A stretch of DNA of 21,654 nt from CAYVFC01 sp964450715 (GTDB taxonomy: Bacteria; Myxococcota_A; Polyangia; Polyangiales; JAFGIB01), in assembly GCA_964450715.1 (NCBI GenBank), contig CAYVFC010000138.1, positions 1-21,654 of the forward strand. The letters are read 5' to 3'. The position numbers and the translations under genes were made by a program. The notes under the pieces were generated by a model. That model worked only from the letters and a program-made list of their open reading frames with translations, searched no databases and had not been told where the DNA came from. Positions within the stretch are counted from its first letter, which is position 1. Each line of letters begins with the position of its first letter. Positions 13,132 to 21,255 of the stretch are shown piece after piece.

Positions 13132-14175
13132 ATGCGGTTATCTCTCGGATATCTTCTGGCCCTCTCTTTCATACTGCTGGCGGCCCTTGCCGCAGCGGCG
13201 CAGCAGGCCGAGCTGCCCCTGGAGATCCGGGTGCCGCACATGGTGAACCTACCCGAGCAGCGCCCGAGCATTACCGTGGCGGCCCGGGCTCCGGTGAGCA
13301 ACCTGCGCGTCGCGGTCAGGGAGCAGGGCAAGAACGTGGCGTACAAGAGTATTGGCCGGCTGGGTCCTGGCGGGAGCCGCGAGATCACCTGGAGCGCCCA
13401 GCCCGGCCTGCACGAGTACGAGATCGAGATCTCCGGCCGCTCTGACCAGGGGCAGACGACGCTGACCACCCAGGCGTCGGTCACGGTGATGCGACCCGTC
13501 GAGGTCCGCTTGAACAAGGAAGAGGTCGATCTCGAGACGCGGCGGATTGCTTTCTCCATCAACAACCCGGCCTCGCGCGTGGAGCTGACCATCCAGAATC
13601 CTTCGGGAAGGGTCATTCACCAGGCGGATATCGATCTCAGGGGCGCCGCGCCCGGCTCGCGCCTGCACGCCACCTGGCCCGAGCTCGGCGAGAGCATCGG
13701 ACGCATCGAGCTGCGCGTCTTCGACGTCTCGGACAGCTGGGCCGGGGTGGAGCTGTTGCCGTTCCGGGTCGAGATTCCTCACGTCGACGTGGTGTTCGAG
13801 ACGGCGAAATGGCAGATCCGTCCCTCGGAGCGCCCCAAGCTCGACGCGGCCTACGAGCTCATCATCGAGGCGATTCGCGAGCACGGCTCCGAGCTCAAGG
13901 CCAGGCTCTACGTTCTCGGCCATACCGACACGGTCGGCTCGCCCGAGGACAACCTGGTGCTCTCCAGGAACCGTGCCGCGGCGATCGCGAAGTACTTCCA
14001 GGGTAAGGGGGGTATCACCCTGCCCATCCTGGCCTGCGGCTTCGGAGAGAGCATGCCGGCTGTCGAGACCGGCGACAACGTGGACGAGCCACGCAACCGG
14101 CGAGCGCAGTACATCCTGGCCGCGGCCGAGCCGGTTTCCGGGCAATGGACCGTGGTAAGCCGGGGGAAGCCCTGA
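13132..14175 (+). CDS. OmpA-domain envelope protein (peptidoglycan-binding)
   Basis: 347 residues. A signal peptide (MRLSLGYLLALSFILLAALA, cut near residue 23) precedes a beta-rich region (about 28-215) that looks like two Ig-like/interface repeats (LEIRVPHMVNLPEQRPSITV and VEVRLNKEEVDLETRRIAFS). The C-terminal OmpA-like domain (about 218-330) carries GHTDTVGSPEDNLVLSRNRA. D266 and R281 sit 15 residues apart, as do the two diaminopimelate-binding residues of E. coli OmpA, and RNRRAQYI follows. The domain binds the peptidoglycan stem peptide in the periplasm and so ties the protein to the cell wall. No lipobox or barrel is visible, so it is probably a soluble periplasmic protein. The ribosome-binding site is weak. 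A hairpin follows the stop. Confidence 0.88.
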   Translation: MRLSLGYLLALSFILLAALAAAAQQAELPLEIRVPHMVNLPEQRPSITVAARAPVSNLRVAVREQGKNVAYKSIGRLGPGGSREITWSAQPGLHEYEIEISGRSDQGQTTLTTQASVTVMRPVEVRLNKEEVDLETRRIAFSINNPASRVELTIQNPSGRVIHQADIDLRGAAPGSRLHATWPELGESIGRIELRVFDVSDSWAGVELLPFRVEIPHVDVVFETAKWQIRPSERPKLDAAYELIIEAIREHGSELKARLYVLGHTDTVGSPEDNLVLSRNRAAAIAKYFQGKGGITLPILACGFGESMPAVETGDNVDEPRNRRAQYILAAAEPVSGQWTVVSRGKP

Positions 14176-14182
14176 TCCAGCC

Positions 14183-14207
14183 CGGGCGGATTCTGCTGAA
14201 CCGCCCG
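14183..14207 (+). terminator. Hairpin after the OmpA-like gene
   Basis: CGGGCGG (14183-14189) pairs with CCGCCCG (14201-14207); inside, TTC pairs with GAA around the loop TGCT, leaving one bulged A. It begins 7 nt after the stop codon. No uridine tract follows directly, but GTACC/GGTAC adds a second small hairpin at 14208-14220. Confidence 0.55.
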
Positions 14208-14270
14208 TACCAAGGGTACCGGGGATATGTTTTGAGCGAAAATCACGCTCGACCGGTCCGATTTTATGCG

Positions 14271-14295
14271 TTTTCGCTTTTTTCGCTTTTTTCGC
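14271..14295. repeat. Tandem 9-mer TTTTTTCGC
   Basis: TTTTCGC, TTTTTTCGC and TTTTTTCGC follow each other in the AT-richer stretch upstream of the pilin-like gene, next to a small hairpin GAGCG/CGCTC (14234-14250). Slippage-prone microsatellite; copy number could vary between strains. Confidence 0.7.
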
Positions 14296-14412
14296 TTTTA
14301 TATGGGACCTGTTGTGTAGAACTAGAAGAATTTTGCCGTTAGAGTTAAAATTGATCCTGGTACCAGAAGAGAGATAACCGGGAGAACCCTGTCCTCGAGG
14401 AGGATTACGGCG

Positions 14413-15015
14413 ATGCCAGTTGAACGCGCGCATGGCGCAGCCGGCCGCGCCCGAATGCAGAGGGGGGGAACAAGCGGAGATCGTCCCGCGCGAGGCGGAC
14501 GGGGTTTTACCCTTGTCGAGCTAATGGTGGTCGTCGCCATACTGAGCATCATCGCTACGCTCGCCATAGCGGCTTTCAACGGCTACGTACGCCGGTCCAA
14601 GACCGCCGAGGCCACCGGTAACCTGACCCAGATGTTCAAGACGGCGGCTACTTATTACAACACCGAGCGAACGGGACAGGGATTGACCAATACCACCCTC
14701 GGGGCTTGTACCGTTCCCTCCGAGCCTCTGAGTCCCGCCGATCCGGGGCTCAACAAGGTGCGCTACGCACCGGGGACCAGCTTGAGCGCGCTCGGTTTCA
14801 GCATCGCGGACTACGTCTACTTCGGATACGGGTTGACCAGCGGTGCGGGTACCTGCGGGTGGACGGCGAATTCGACGAGCATCTACACTTTTTTCGCTAA
14901 GGGCGACCTTGACGGCGACGATACGGAGAGCACCTTTCAACTCGCCGTCGGCTCGGACAGCGATAACTTGCTCTACCACGCGCGCGGCTTCTACATCGTG
15001 AACGAGACCGAGTAG
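14413..15015 (+). CDS. Type IV pilin-like protein (class III signal peptide)
   Basis: 200 residues from the ATG at 14413, supported by GAGGAGGA about 8 nt upstream. A long, Arg/Gly-rich leader of 31 residues ends in the prepilin peptidase site RG|FTLVE; Glu36 is the conserved Glu+5 of the mature protein, and a hydrophobic alpha-helix of about 20 residues (LMVVVAILSIIATLAIAAF) follows. The globular part has two cysteines (C99, C148), probably a disulfide, and a DLDGDD motif (165-170) in KGDLDGDDTESTF that resembles the calcium loop of pseudopilins and of some deltaproteobacterial pilins. Known family role: assembly into pili or pilus-like fibres after PilD cleavage. No pil or gsp assembly genes are here, so it could be a major or minor pilin encoded apart. 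An internal ATG at 14455 would shorten the leader to 17 residues, closer to usual. Confidence 0.88.
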   Translation: MPVERAHGAAGRARMQRGGTSGDRPARGGRGFTLVELMVVVAILSIIATLAIAAFNGYVRRSKTAEATGNLTQMFKTAATYYNTERTGQGLTNTTLGACTVPSEPLSPADPGLNKVRYAPGTSLSALGFSIADYVYFGYGLTSGAGTCGWTANSTSIYTFFAKGDLDGDDTESTFQLAVGSDSDNLLYHARGFYIVNETE

Positions 15016-15036
15016 GCCCGTTACGACAAGCAGGCG

Positions 15037-15060
15037 CGGCTCGGCCTCGAGCGCGAGCCG
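15037..15060 (+). terminator. Weak hairpin after the pilin-like gene
   Basis: CGGCTCG (15037-15043) pairs with CGAGCCG (15054-15060) around a 10-nt loop. It lies 21 nt after the stop codon; no T-run follows. A terminator role is only suggested by position. Confidence 0.35.
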
Positions 15061-15124
15061 TCAGCGGGGCCAGTGGCGGCTCGTTCGCCGAAGCGGCGCA
15101 AATGATCTATATTCCGCCCTTCCC

Positions 15125-16303
15125 ATGAGTACCGCCCGACAAAAGGAGCCGCAGCTGCTACGCATACTGCTGGCGTTGACCGCCCTGGGGCTGACCGCGC
15201 TTCTGTTGACGGTTGCCTGGCTGGTGGGCTGGGATCTGCTCGGCCGCCCGGGCCGTCCCGCCGATCGGCCGGGTGTGGAGCGGCCGGAACCGGTAGCACC
15301 CCGTCCCGTGTTACCGCGCGGCGACCTGGTCTCGGAGGAGAGCGCCACCATTGCCATCTTCGAGGCGGCCAGCCCTGCGGTGGTCTTCATCACCACCGTG
15401 GCCGTGCATCGGGACTTCTTCAGCCTGGATGTCCTGCGCATACCCCGGGGCAATGGATCGGGGTTCATCTGGGACCGAAGGGGACACGTGGTGACCAACC
15501 TGCACGTGGTGGCCGAGGCGGACGCCGCGCAAGTGACGCTGGTAGACGGCTCTAGCTACGCGGCGCGGGTGGTAGGCCTAAGCGCCGAGGACGACCTGGC
15601 CGTGCTGAGGATAGAGGCGCCGGCGGAGGAGCTGCGCCCCATACCGGTCGGCCGCTCCGAGGACCTGCAGGTCGGCCAGTCGGTCTTCGCCATCGGCAAT
15701 CCCTTTGGGTTGGATCAAACCCTCTCCCGGGGGGTGATCAGCGGGCTGGGAAGGGAGCTACCCTCCCGCGGTGGCAGTTACCTGGCGGGGTTGATCCAGA
15801 CCGACGCGGCCATCAATCCCGGCAACTCCGGCGGGCCTCTGCTGGACAGCTCGGGACGGTTGATCGGGGTCAACGCCGCCATCTACAGCCCCACCGGGGC
15901 CTACGCGGGCATCGGTTTCGCCATCCCCGTGGACACGGTCAACCGGGTGGTGCCGCAGCTCATCGCCCACGGCCGGGTGATCCGTCCTCGCATCGGTATC
16001 CGCGTCGCTGACGACTCGCTGGCGCGCAGGCTCGGTATGGAGGGGGTGCTGGTGCTGGGCGTCGAGGATGGCTCCCCGGCCGAGCGCGCCGGCATCCGCG
16101 GCACCCGGCGCGCTCGGGGAGGCAGCATCGTGCTCGGCGACCGCATCGTGGGCATGGAGGGCAAGCGCGTCCGCAATAGCGGCGACCTGTTCCGCTTGCT
16201 GGAGCGTCAGGCGCCCGGCGATACGGTGGTGCTGAACCTGAGGCGCGAGAGGGCTGAGCTGGACGTCAAGGTCACCCTGGCGCCCGGGAGGGGTCGGACT
16301 TAA
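15125..16303 (+). CDS. Membrane-anchored HtrA/DegS-type serine protease with one PDZ domain
   Basis: 392 residues. An N-terminal membrane anchor (about 12-35) and a Pro/Arg-rich linker (40-65) precede a trypsin-like domain (about 75-280) with the complete triad: His127 in NLHVV, Asp157 in EDDLAVL, Ser235 in GNSGGPL. A single PDZ domain follows (about 285-385; IGIRVADDSLARRLGMEGVL, then GSPAERAGIRG and LGDRIVGMEG). One PDZ plus a membrane anchor is the DegS layout: protein quality control or regulated cleavage of anti-sigma factors in the periplasm. Whether it serves either sigma system in this window is speculation. The ribosome-binding site is poor. The TAA stop lies inside the left arm of the inverted repeat at 16295-16394. 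Confidence 0.94.
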   Translation: MSTARQKEPQLLRILLALTALGLTALLLTVAWLVGWDLLGRPGRPADRPGVERPEPVAPRPVLPRGDLVSEESATIAIFEAASPAVVFITTVAVHRDFFSLDVLRIPRGNGSGFIWDRRGHVVTNLHVVAEADAAQVTLVDGSSYAARVVGLSAEDDLAVLRIEAPAEELRPIPVGRSEDLQVGQSVFAIGNPFGLDQTLSRGVISGLGRELPSRGGSYLAGLIQTDAAINPGNSGGPLLDSSGRLIGVNAAIYSPTGAYAGIGFAIPVDTVNRVVPQLIAHGRVIRPRIGIRVADDSLARRLGMEGVLVLGVEDGSPAERAGIRGTRRARGGSIVLGDRIVGMEGKRVRNSGDLFRLLERQAPGDTVVLNLRRERAELDVKVTLAPGRGRT

Positions 16304-16394
16304 CTATTTAACTTTTCCCTTTCGCACCTTCGCGCCGCGCGATGCTTTTCTGTTTAGCAAGGGTAGAACATAAATAGTTAAATAGTTAAGTCCG
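16295..16394. repeat. Perfect 19-bp inverted repeat between convergent genes
   Basis: CGGACTTAACTATTTAACT (16295-16313) is exactly complementary to 16376-16394; the loop is 62 nt. The AT-rich octamer TTAAATAG is doubled in the right arm, recalling the doubled TTAACTAG at 3381-3396. The left arm contains the protease stop codon and the right arm lies 30 nt past the stop of the DUF4340 gene. It may be a bidirectional terminator or the terminal repeats of a tiny element. Confidence 0.85.
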
Positions 16395-16424
16395 CCCCCT
16401 TTGTTCCTTTGTTCTTTGTTTTTG

Positions 16425-17390
16425 CTACTCCTTCGTCTCCGTCTTCTTCACGAAGTCGGCCGCCCCCTTTTTCCGTATGTCCTCCGCGCTCCACTTGGAC
16501 ACGGCGACCACCCAGTCGTTGTCGTCGGCCTTGGCGTACAGGCTCTGCTCGTCGCGGAAGGCGCCGATTACGTAACGCCTGGAAACCGCCTCTTCCTCTC
16601 CGTCGCTGACCAGGAAGACTTCGGACCCGCCCGTGATCCCGTACTCGGCCTTCTGCTGCCTGCCCACCGGCTCCTGCAGGTTGAGGGTGGTCAGCTTGTT
16701 GATGAAGGTCTTGACCTTGTTCTCGTCCAGAGTCTCGCCCGGCGGAAGCTCGGCCAGCACCCACTTGTCCCCTTCCTTGGCGAAGCTCAGCCGTCCCGTT
16801 TCATTGCTCACCACCGCCTGCGACAGCTTCTCCTTGTCGACCTCGATGTACTTGGTGTCTACGTAGCCGCTCACGCTGTCGTTGATGGCCCATACGGACA
16901 TGCCGCGCGCGCGATAGACCTCGTCCTTGCCCTGGAAGCGCAGGTTCACGCTGCTGGCCGGCCCGCTGCCCACGATGACGGTCTTGGCTTCCTTGTCGGT
17001 CCCCAGCGTGACCACGCGATCGTAGTCGCGTTCGCCCACCTTGAGCTGGTTGTGGTTGGCCGGGTTGCTGGCCAGGGCGCCGCCGATCTTGAGCTCCAGT
17101 AGCTGGTCGAGGACCTTCTGCACCTTGTCCTTGTCCGCAGGGAAGTCGTCCCGGTCGGCCACCACCCAGCCGCCGTCCTTTTTTGCCAGCTGCAGCGTCT
17201 GCGCTTCCTTGCCGCTCTTGCCCCTGGGCTTGGCCTTGATCTTCAGCGACACGATCTTGTCGGCGTCGAAGCCGAACACCGGACGGCTTCCCGCAGGCTC
17301 GGGTTTCGACGCCATGCTGGTCCAGGTCAACGCGGCCAGCGCGGACTGCGCTACCAGAAGCCCGATGAGTATCTTGTTGATCTGCCTCAT
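16425..17390 (-). CDS. DUF4340 domain protein, partner of a Gld-type ABC transporter
   Basis: 321 residues from the ATG at 17390, which overlaps the upstream stop by 4 nt (ATGA) and has a GGGAGGTG ribosome-binding site. An N-terminal hydrophobic segment (about 6-24, ILIGLLVAQSALAALTW) acts as anchor or signal. The rest is a repeated beta-rich periplasmic domain typical of DUF4340: VFGFDADKIVSLKIKAK, LQLAKKDGGWVVADRDDFPA, VVTLGTDKEAKTVIVGSG, LSFAKEGDKWVLAELPPGE, and a Lys/Glu-rich end. Established: DUF4340 genes regularly follow the ATPase, permease and GldG-like genes of this ABC type. The molecular role is unknown; inference: a periplasmic accessory subunit. Last gene of the operon, with the 16295-16394 inverted repeat after it. 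Confidence 0.88.
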   Translation of the reverse strand: MRQINKILIGLLVAQSALAALTWTSMASKPEPAGSRPVFGFDADKIVSLKIKAKPRGKSGKEAQTLQLAKKDGGWVVADRDDFPADKDKVQKVLDQLLELKIGGALASNPANHNQLKVGERDYDRVVTLGTDKEAKTVIVGSGPASSVNLRFQGKDEVYRARGMSVWAINDSVSGYVDTKYIEVDKEKLSQAVVSNETGRLSFAKEGDKWVLAELPPGETLDENKVKTFINKLTTLNLQEPVGRQQKAEYGITGGSEVFLVSDGEEEAVSRRYVIGAFRDEQSLYAKADDNDWVVAVSKWSAEDIRKKGAADFVKKTETKE

Positions 17391-20287
17391 GATGCCTTCA
17401 CCTCCCTGGTCACGATGGGCTTGACCCAGCGCCGGCGTGCGGCGGAGAGCAGAACGACCGCGAGCAACGCCAGCAAGGCGAAACCGTAGTTGCCGGCCTC
17501 CCAGAGCGTGCGCTGTCGCTCCTCCAGGGGCTCGAGCGTGCGGGCTAACGCGCCCACCGTGCGGATTTGCAGCAGATCCGTATCGGCCAGCGACCAATCC
17601 AGCAGGTTGCGCACCAGCTGGAAGTTACCGCGGTAAAGGCCGCCGCCCACCTGCCCCGCCAGGTTGTTGATGAGGTCCGAGGCAAAGGCCGAAGATCCCA
17701 CCACCACCAGCCGCGCGTCCGCCGAGGAGCGCTTGGCCGTGCGCCCGGTGCGATCGGCCTCGGCCTGCTTACCGTCGGGCTGGATCAGGGTCTGTTCCCC
17801 GTCGGCTCCGAACAGCGGTGAGGGCTTGTCGGCGAAGAAGCTATCGAAGTGCCCCACCAGCGCCGCGGCCAGGGTCTTCTTGCCGCGCTTCTGCTCGCTC
17901 GAGGGTTGAAAGGCGCTATCGGCTTCCTGGACGCTCTTGGGCAGGATGTCCGCCGAATCGTAGACCCAGCTCTCGTCCGAAGTAGTGATCAGCTCGTCGA
18001 CCTTCACCTCCTTGAGCTTCTCGTCGACCTCGAGCGGCGAGGACCAGTTCATGATCAGGTTGTGAAGCCCGGTCAGCGCCACGTGCCCCCTGGCCATCCC
18101 CTCGGCGCGGATGTCCGGGAAAAAGGGGTAGTTCATCATATGGATGCGCCGAAAGGTGAACGGTCCGGATTGATCCTGCACCGGCACCGGGAAGCGGGCG
18201 TTGCGGTTATCCATGGCGAAACCGTCGCCCACCTCGACTCCGTAGTGCTCCAGCATCTCCAAGAGGCCCGGGTCCGCCTTGGTGGCTTCCAGACCGGTGC
18301 GGACGACCGAGATGTCGTGGCCGCCGGCAAAGGCGACCAGCGCACCGCCTCGCATCAGGAATTGATCGATGCCGAACCTCTGCTTGTCGGTGAGCTTGCC
18401 GGGCTTGGCCACGATCAGCACGTCGACATCCGCCGGTACGAAGCCCTGGTCTACCTCGACCCTTCGCACCTGGTACTCCTCGCCCAGCTCCCGCTGCAGG
18501 CGCTGGTAGTCGGGCTGGCGCTGCGGCGGCTGGAACTGCGGTGGCAGCTGCGGGTTGGGCGGAACCCGGGGCGGCGTCTCGGTGAGCAGGCCCACTGTCT
18601 TAAGAAAGCCCGGCGTGGCCCGTTTGATACCGGCCTCGATGGCCGTGCGGACGGCCGCCTCGGTCAGATCCCCCTGGGGTAGGATGCGCTCCAGGCGATT
18701 GCCCGCTTGCAGCAGCAGGTACAGGTAGAAGCGATCCCTGCCGAACAGGTCGGCCGAGAGCGGGCGGAAGTCATACCTCTGGGCGATCTCCTGCTGCAGC
18801 GCCTGGTCATTGCCCGGGTCCACCTCCTCGAAGATGAACTTTTTTCCGGCCTTTTCCTCCAGCTCGGACGCCACCTTGCGGATCCGCTCGGGCGTCTCCT
18901 TGAACTCCTCGGGCAGGCTGTCGGGCGTCATGTAGGCCGTGAGCTTCACCGGCCCCTCGACCTGCGCGAACATGGCGTCCAGGCCGCGGAAGCCCTGCAT
19001 CACCTTCTTAATGGAGCGGGTCAGGTCGTATTCCAGGTTGCGCAGCCGTACGTTGACGCTGTCCTGGTCCGCCTCGATCTCGATCAGCTCGTCGAAGGAG
19101 AGCACCTCGTACTGATCGCCGTAGCGCACCAGGATGTGGAAGAAGGAGTTGACCACCGACTCCTCGTGGCGCGCCGAGACGCGGAAGGGCACGCTGCGGA
19201 TGTCGTACAGCTCGCCCACCTCCTCGCGCAGCTCCTCGTTCTGGTTAGGATCGGCGAACTCGATCTGCACCTTGCCCCGGCCGTGGATCTTGTATTCGGT
19301 CAGCATGTCGCGGATACGCGGTACTAGCGGCGTGAGCAGGGGATGGGTCTTTTCCGAAAAGTAGCCGGCGATGGTCAGCGGTTCCCCGAGGCCGGCCAGT
19401 ATCTTGCGGGTGGAGGAGCTCACGCTGTACAGCCCCTCGGCGGTCATGTCCGCGCGTGCGGCGGTGACGGGGGCCAGCCAGAAGTTGCCCGCCACCACGT
19501 TGAGCCCGGCCAGCACCACCGTCAGCCACTGGCCCCAGAGCCGTTTGCGACCGGTGGTGGTGGCCACGTCGCGCCGCTTCATCTCCAGGAACTGCACGGT
19601 GAGCAGGAAGAAGAAGGCCGTCAGGCTCGCGTAGTAGAAAAGGTCGCGCAGGTCGAGCACCCCGCGCTCGATGCTGCGGAAACGGCTGGCGGTACCGATG
19701 GAACGTAGCAGCTCGGCGCCCCCGGTGCCGAAGAAACCGGTCACCGTGTCGGAGCCCACCAGCATGAACAGCCCGCAGATGACCGCGGTTACCATCAGCG
19801 AGACGATCTGGTTGTCGGTGCAGGCGCTCACGCACATGCCGATGGAGAGGTAGGCGGCGGCCAGCAACAGCGCGCCCAGGTACCCCCCCACCACTGGACC
19901 CCAGTCCAGGTCACCCAGCACGGCCGCGGTGATGGGCAGCGGCAGGGTAAGGGCGAGCGCGATGGCCACCAGCACCAGCCCGGCCAGCAGCTTGGCCAGC
20001 ACCAGGTCCCGGGTCTTGAGCGGCAGGGTGAGCAGAATCTCCAGCGTGCCCAGCTTCTGCTCCTCGCTCCAGGCGCGCATGGAGATGGCGGCCACCAAGA
20101 AGATCAGCAACACCGGCAGCCACTCGAACAGCGGTCGCACGTCGGCGAGGTTGCGCGCGAAGAAGCGCGCGCCCGTGAAAAAGGAGAAGAGCACCGCCAG
20201 CAGGAAAATGCCCAGGAAGATCAGCGCCACCGGCGACAGGAAGTAGGCCCGCAGCTCCTTGCGCAGTACCGTGGCCAGGGTCTTCAT
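17387..20287 (-). CDS. ABC-2 permease fused to a GldG-like auxiliary domain (GldFG fusion)
   Basis: 966 residues; ATG with a strong AGGAGGTG ribosome-binding site, overlapping the ATPase stop by 4 nt. Residues 1-235 form a six-helix ABC-2/GldF permease (helices near 17-37, 56-70, 98-120, 133-153, 160-178, 216-234), with the cytoplasmic motif RAWSEEQKLGTLEILLTLPL (71-90). A seventh helix (about 252-272) leads into a large periplasmic GldG-like part (about 275-930), whose start DMTAEGLYSVSSSTRKIL has the typical LTxxxxYSLSxxTKxiL form. It includes a Rossmann-like segment (VDVLIVAKPGKLTDKQRFGI, GGALVAFAGG), and ends in a final helix (about 935-953) with a basic tail. GldF and GldG are separate proteins in Bacteroidota; here they form one chain. 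A Pro/Gln-rich stretch (PPNPQLPPQFQPPQRQPDY) marks a flexible linker. The exported substrate is unknown. Confidence 0.9.
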   Translation of the reverse strand: MKTLATVLRKELRAYFLSPVALIFLGIFLLAVLFSFFTGARFFARNLADVRPLFEWLPVLLIFLVAAISMRAWSEEQKLGTLEILLTLPLKTRDLVLAKLLAGLVLVAIALALTLPLPITAAVLGDLDWGPVVGGYLGALLLAAAYLSIGMCVSACTDNQIVSLMVTAVICGLFMLVGSDTVTGFFGTGGAELLRSIGTASRFRSIERGVLDLRDLFYYASLTAFFFLLTVQFLEMKRRDVATTTGRKRLWGQWLTVVLAGLNVVAGNFWLAPVTAARADMTAEGLYSVSSSTRKILAGLGEPLTIAGYFSEKTHPLLTPLVPRIRDMLTEYKIHGRGKVQIEFADPNQNEELREEVGELYDIRSVPFRVSARHEESVVNSFFHILVRYGDQYEVLSFDELIEIEADQDSVNVRLRNLEYDLTRSIKKVMQGFRGLDAMFAQVEGPVKLTAYMTPDSLPEEFKETPERIRKVASELEEKAGKKFIFEEVDPGNDQALQQEIAQRYDFRPLSADLFGRDRFYLYLLLQAGNRLERILPQGDLTEAAVRTAIEAGIKRATPGFLKTVGLLTETPPRVPPNPQLPPQFQPPQRQPDYQRLQRELGEEYQVRRVEVDQGFVPADVDVLIVAKPGKLTDKQRFGIDQFLMRGGALVAFAGGHDISVVRTGLEATKADPGLLEMLEHYGVEVGDGFAMDNRNARFPVPVQDQSGPFTFRRIHMMNYPFFPDIRAEGMARGHVALTGLHNLIMNWSSPLEVDEKLKEVKVDELITTSDESWVYDSADILPKSVQEADSAFQPSSEQKRGKKTLAAALVGHFDSFFADKPSPLFGADGEQTLIQPDGKQAEADRTGRTAKRSSADARLVVVGSSAFASDLINNLAGQVGGGLYRGNFQLVRNLLDWSLADTDLLQIRTVGALARTLEPLEERQRTLWEAGNYGFALLALLAVVLLSAARRRWVKPIVTREVKAS

Positions 20288-21255
20288 GACGCCACCTCCT
20301 GTTTCGAGTCGGAAACGCCCTTCCTGGCCTGCTCCTCCATCAGCTCGCTGAAGACCTGTTCCAGCGTCGGGGTGTCACCGGTCACCTGGCCGACCTCCCA
20401 GCCGGCCTCGGCCGCGGTCTTGACCACGGCCGGGGTGGGCTGCTGCCCGTTCTCGGTTTCGACGCGCCAGAGTGTGAACCCCTCGCGCGCCGGGTCCGGT
20501 CCCAGGCGGCTCACCGAGGCCACGCCCGGCAGCGAATGAAGCTTCTGCTCCACCTCATCGGCGCCTTCGGTTACCGAGAGCCGGATGCGGTTGCTCTTCA
20601 ACAGCTCGTCCAGCCGGGCGTCCTTGGCCAGCAGGCCGTCTATTAATATGAGCACCCGATCGCAGACCGCCTCGATCTCGGGCAGGATGTGGGTGGAGAG
20701 AAAGACGGTGCTGTTCTCGGCCAGCTTGCGGATCAGCCGCCGTATTTCCATGATCTGCACCGGGTCCAGGCCGTTGGTGGGCTCGTCCAGGATCAGCACC
20801 TCCGGCTTGTGCAGGATGGCCTGGCAGAGGGCCACCCGCTGGCGATAGCCCTTGGAGAGGGTGGCGATGGGCTGCACCAGCACCTTTTCCAGGCCGGTCG
20901 CCTTGACCGCCTCGGCTACCGCCGTGACTCGCTTGTCGGCCGGGATCTCCCGTAGCTCTGCCATCATCATCAGGTACTCCTGGACCAGCATCTCCTCGTA
21001 CAGAGGGGCGTTTTCCGGCATATAGCCGATCTGCTTCTGCACGCCGAGCCGGTCCTGCCCGACGTCGACCCCGCCCACGGTCACCGTGCCCCCGCTGGAC
21101 TCCAGGAAGCCGGTGATGATTTTCATGATGGTGGTCTTGCCCGCCGCGTTGTGCCCCAGCAGCCCGACGATTTCCCCTTTGCCGACCTCGAACGATACGT
21201 TCTTGATGGCTTGCAGGCTGCCGTAGCGTTTTTCCAGGTTTTTTACCGAGATCAT
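20284..21255 (-). CDS. ABC transporter ATP-binding protein (GldA-like)
   Basis: 323 residues; ATG with an AGAGGG ribosome-binding site about 12 nt upstream. Walker A GHNAAGKT (34-41), family signature LSKGYRQR (133-140, a variant of LSGGQ common in ABC-2 exporters), Walker B VLILDEPTNGLDP (153-165) and H-loop histidine H189 in FLSTHIL are all present. A C-terminal extension of about 100 residues (220-323) follows the nucleotide-binding domain, as in GldA/NatA-type proteins. It hydrolyses ATP to drive the GldFG-like permease encoded directly downstream. First gene of the three-gene operon; the promoter should lie in 21256-21654. Confidence 0.94.
   Translation of the reverse strand: MISVKNLEKRYGSLQAIKNVSFEVGKGEIVGLLGHNAAGKTTIMKIITGFLESSGGTVTVGGVDVGQDRLGVQKQIGYMPENAPLYEEMLVQEYLMMMAELREIPADKRVTAVAEAVKATGLEKVLVQPIATLSKGYRQRVALCQAILHKPEVLILDEPTNGLDPVQIMEIRRLIRKLAENSTVFLSTHILPEIEAVCDRVLILIDGLLAKDARLDELLKSNRIRLSVTEGADEVEQKLHSLPGVASVSRLGPDPAREGFTLWRVETENGQQPTPAVVKTAAEAGWEVGQVTGDTPTLEQVFSELMEEQARKGVSDSKQEVAS

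Noticed and set aside
13249..14433. 394-codon minus-strand frame opposite the OmpA-like gene
   Set aside because: Antisense shadow; it begins in an AT-rich microsatellite and has no recognisable domain, while the plus strand encodes a signal peptide and an OmpA domain.
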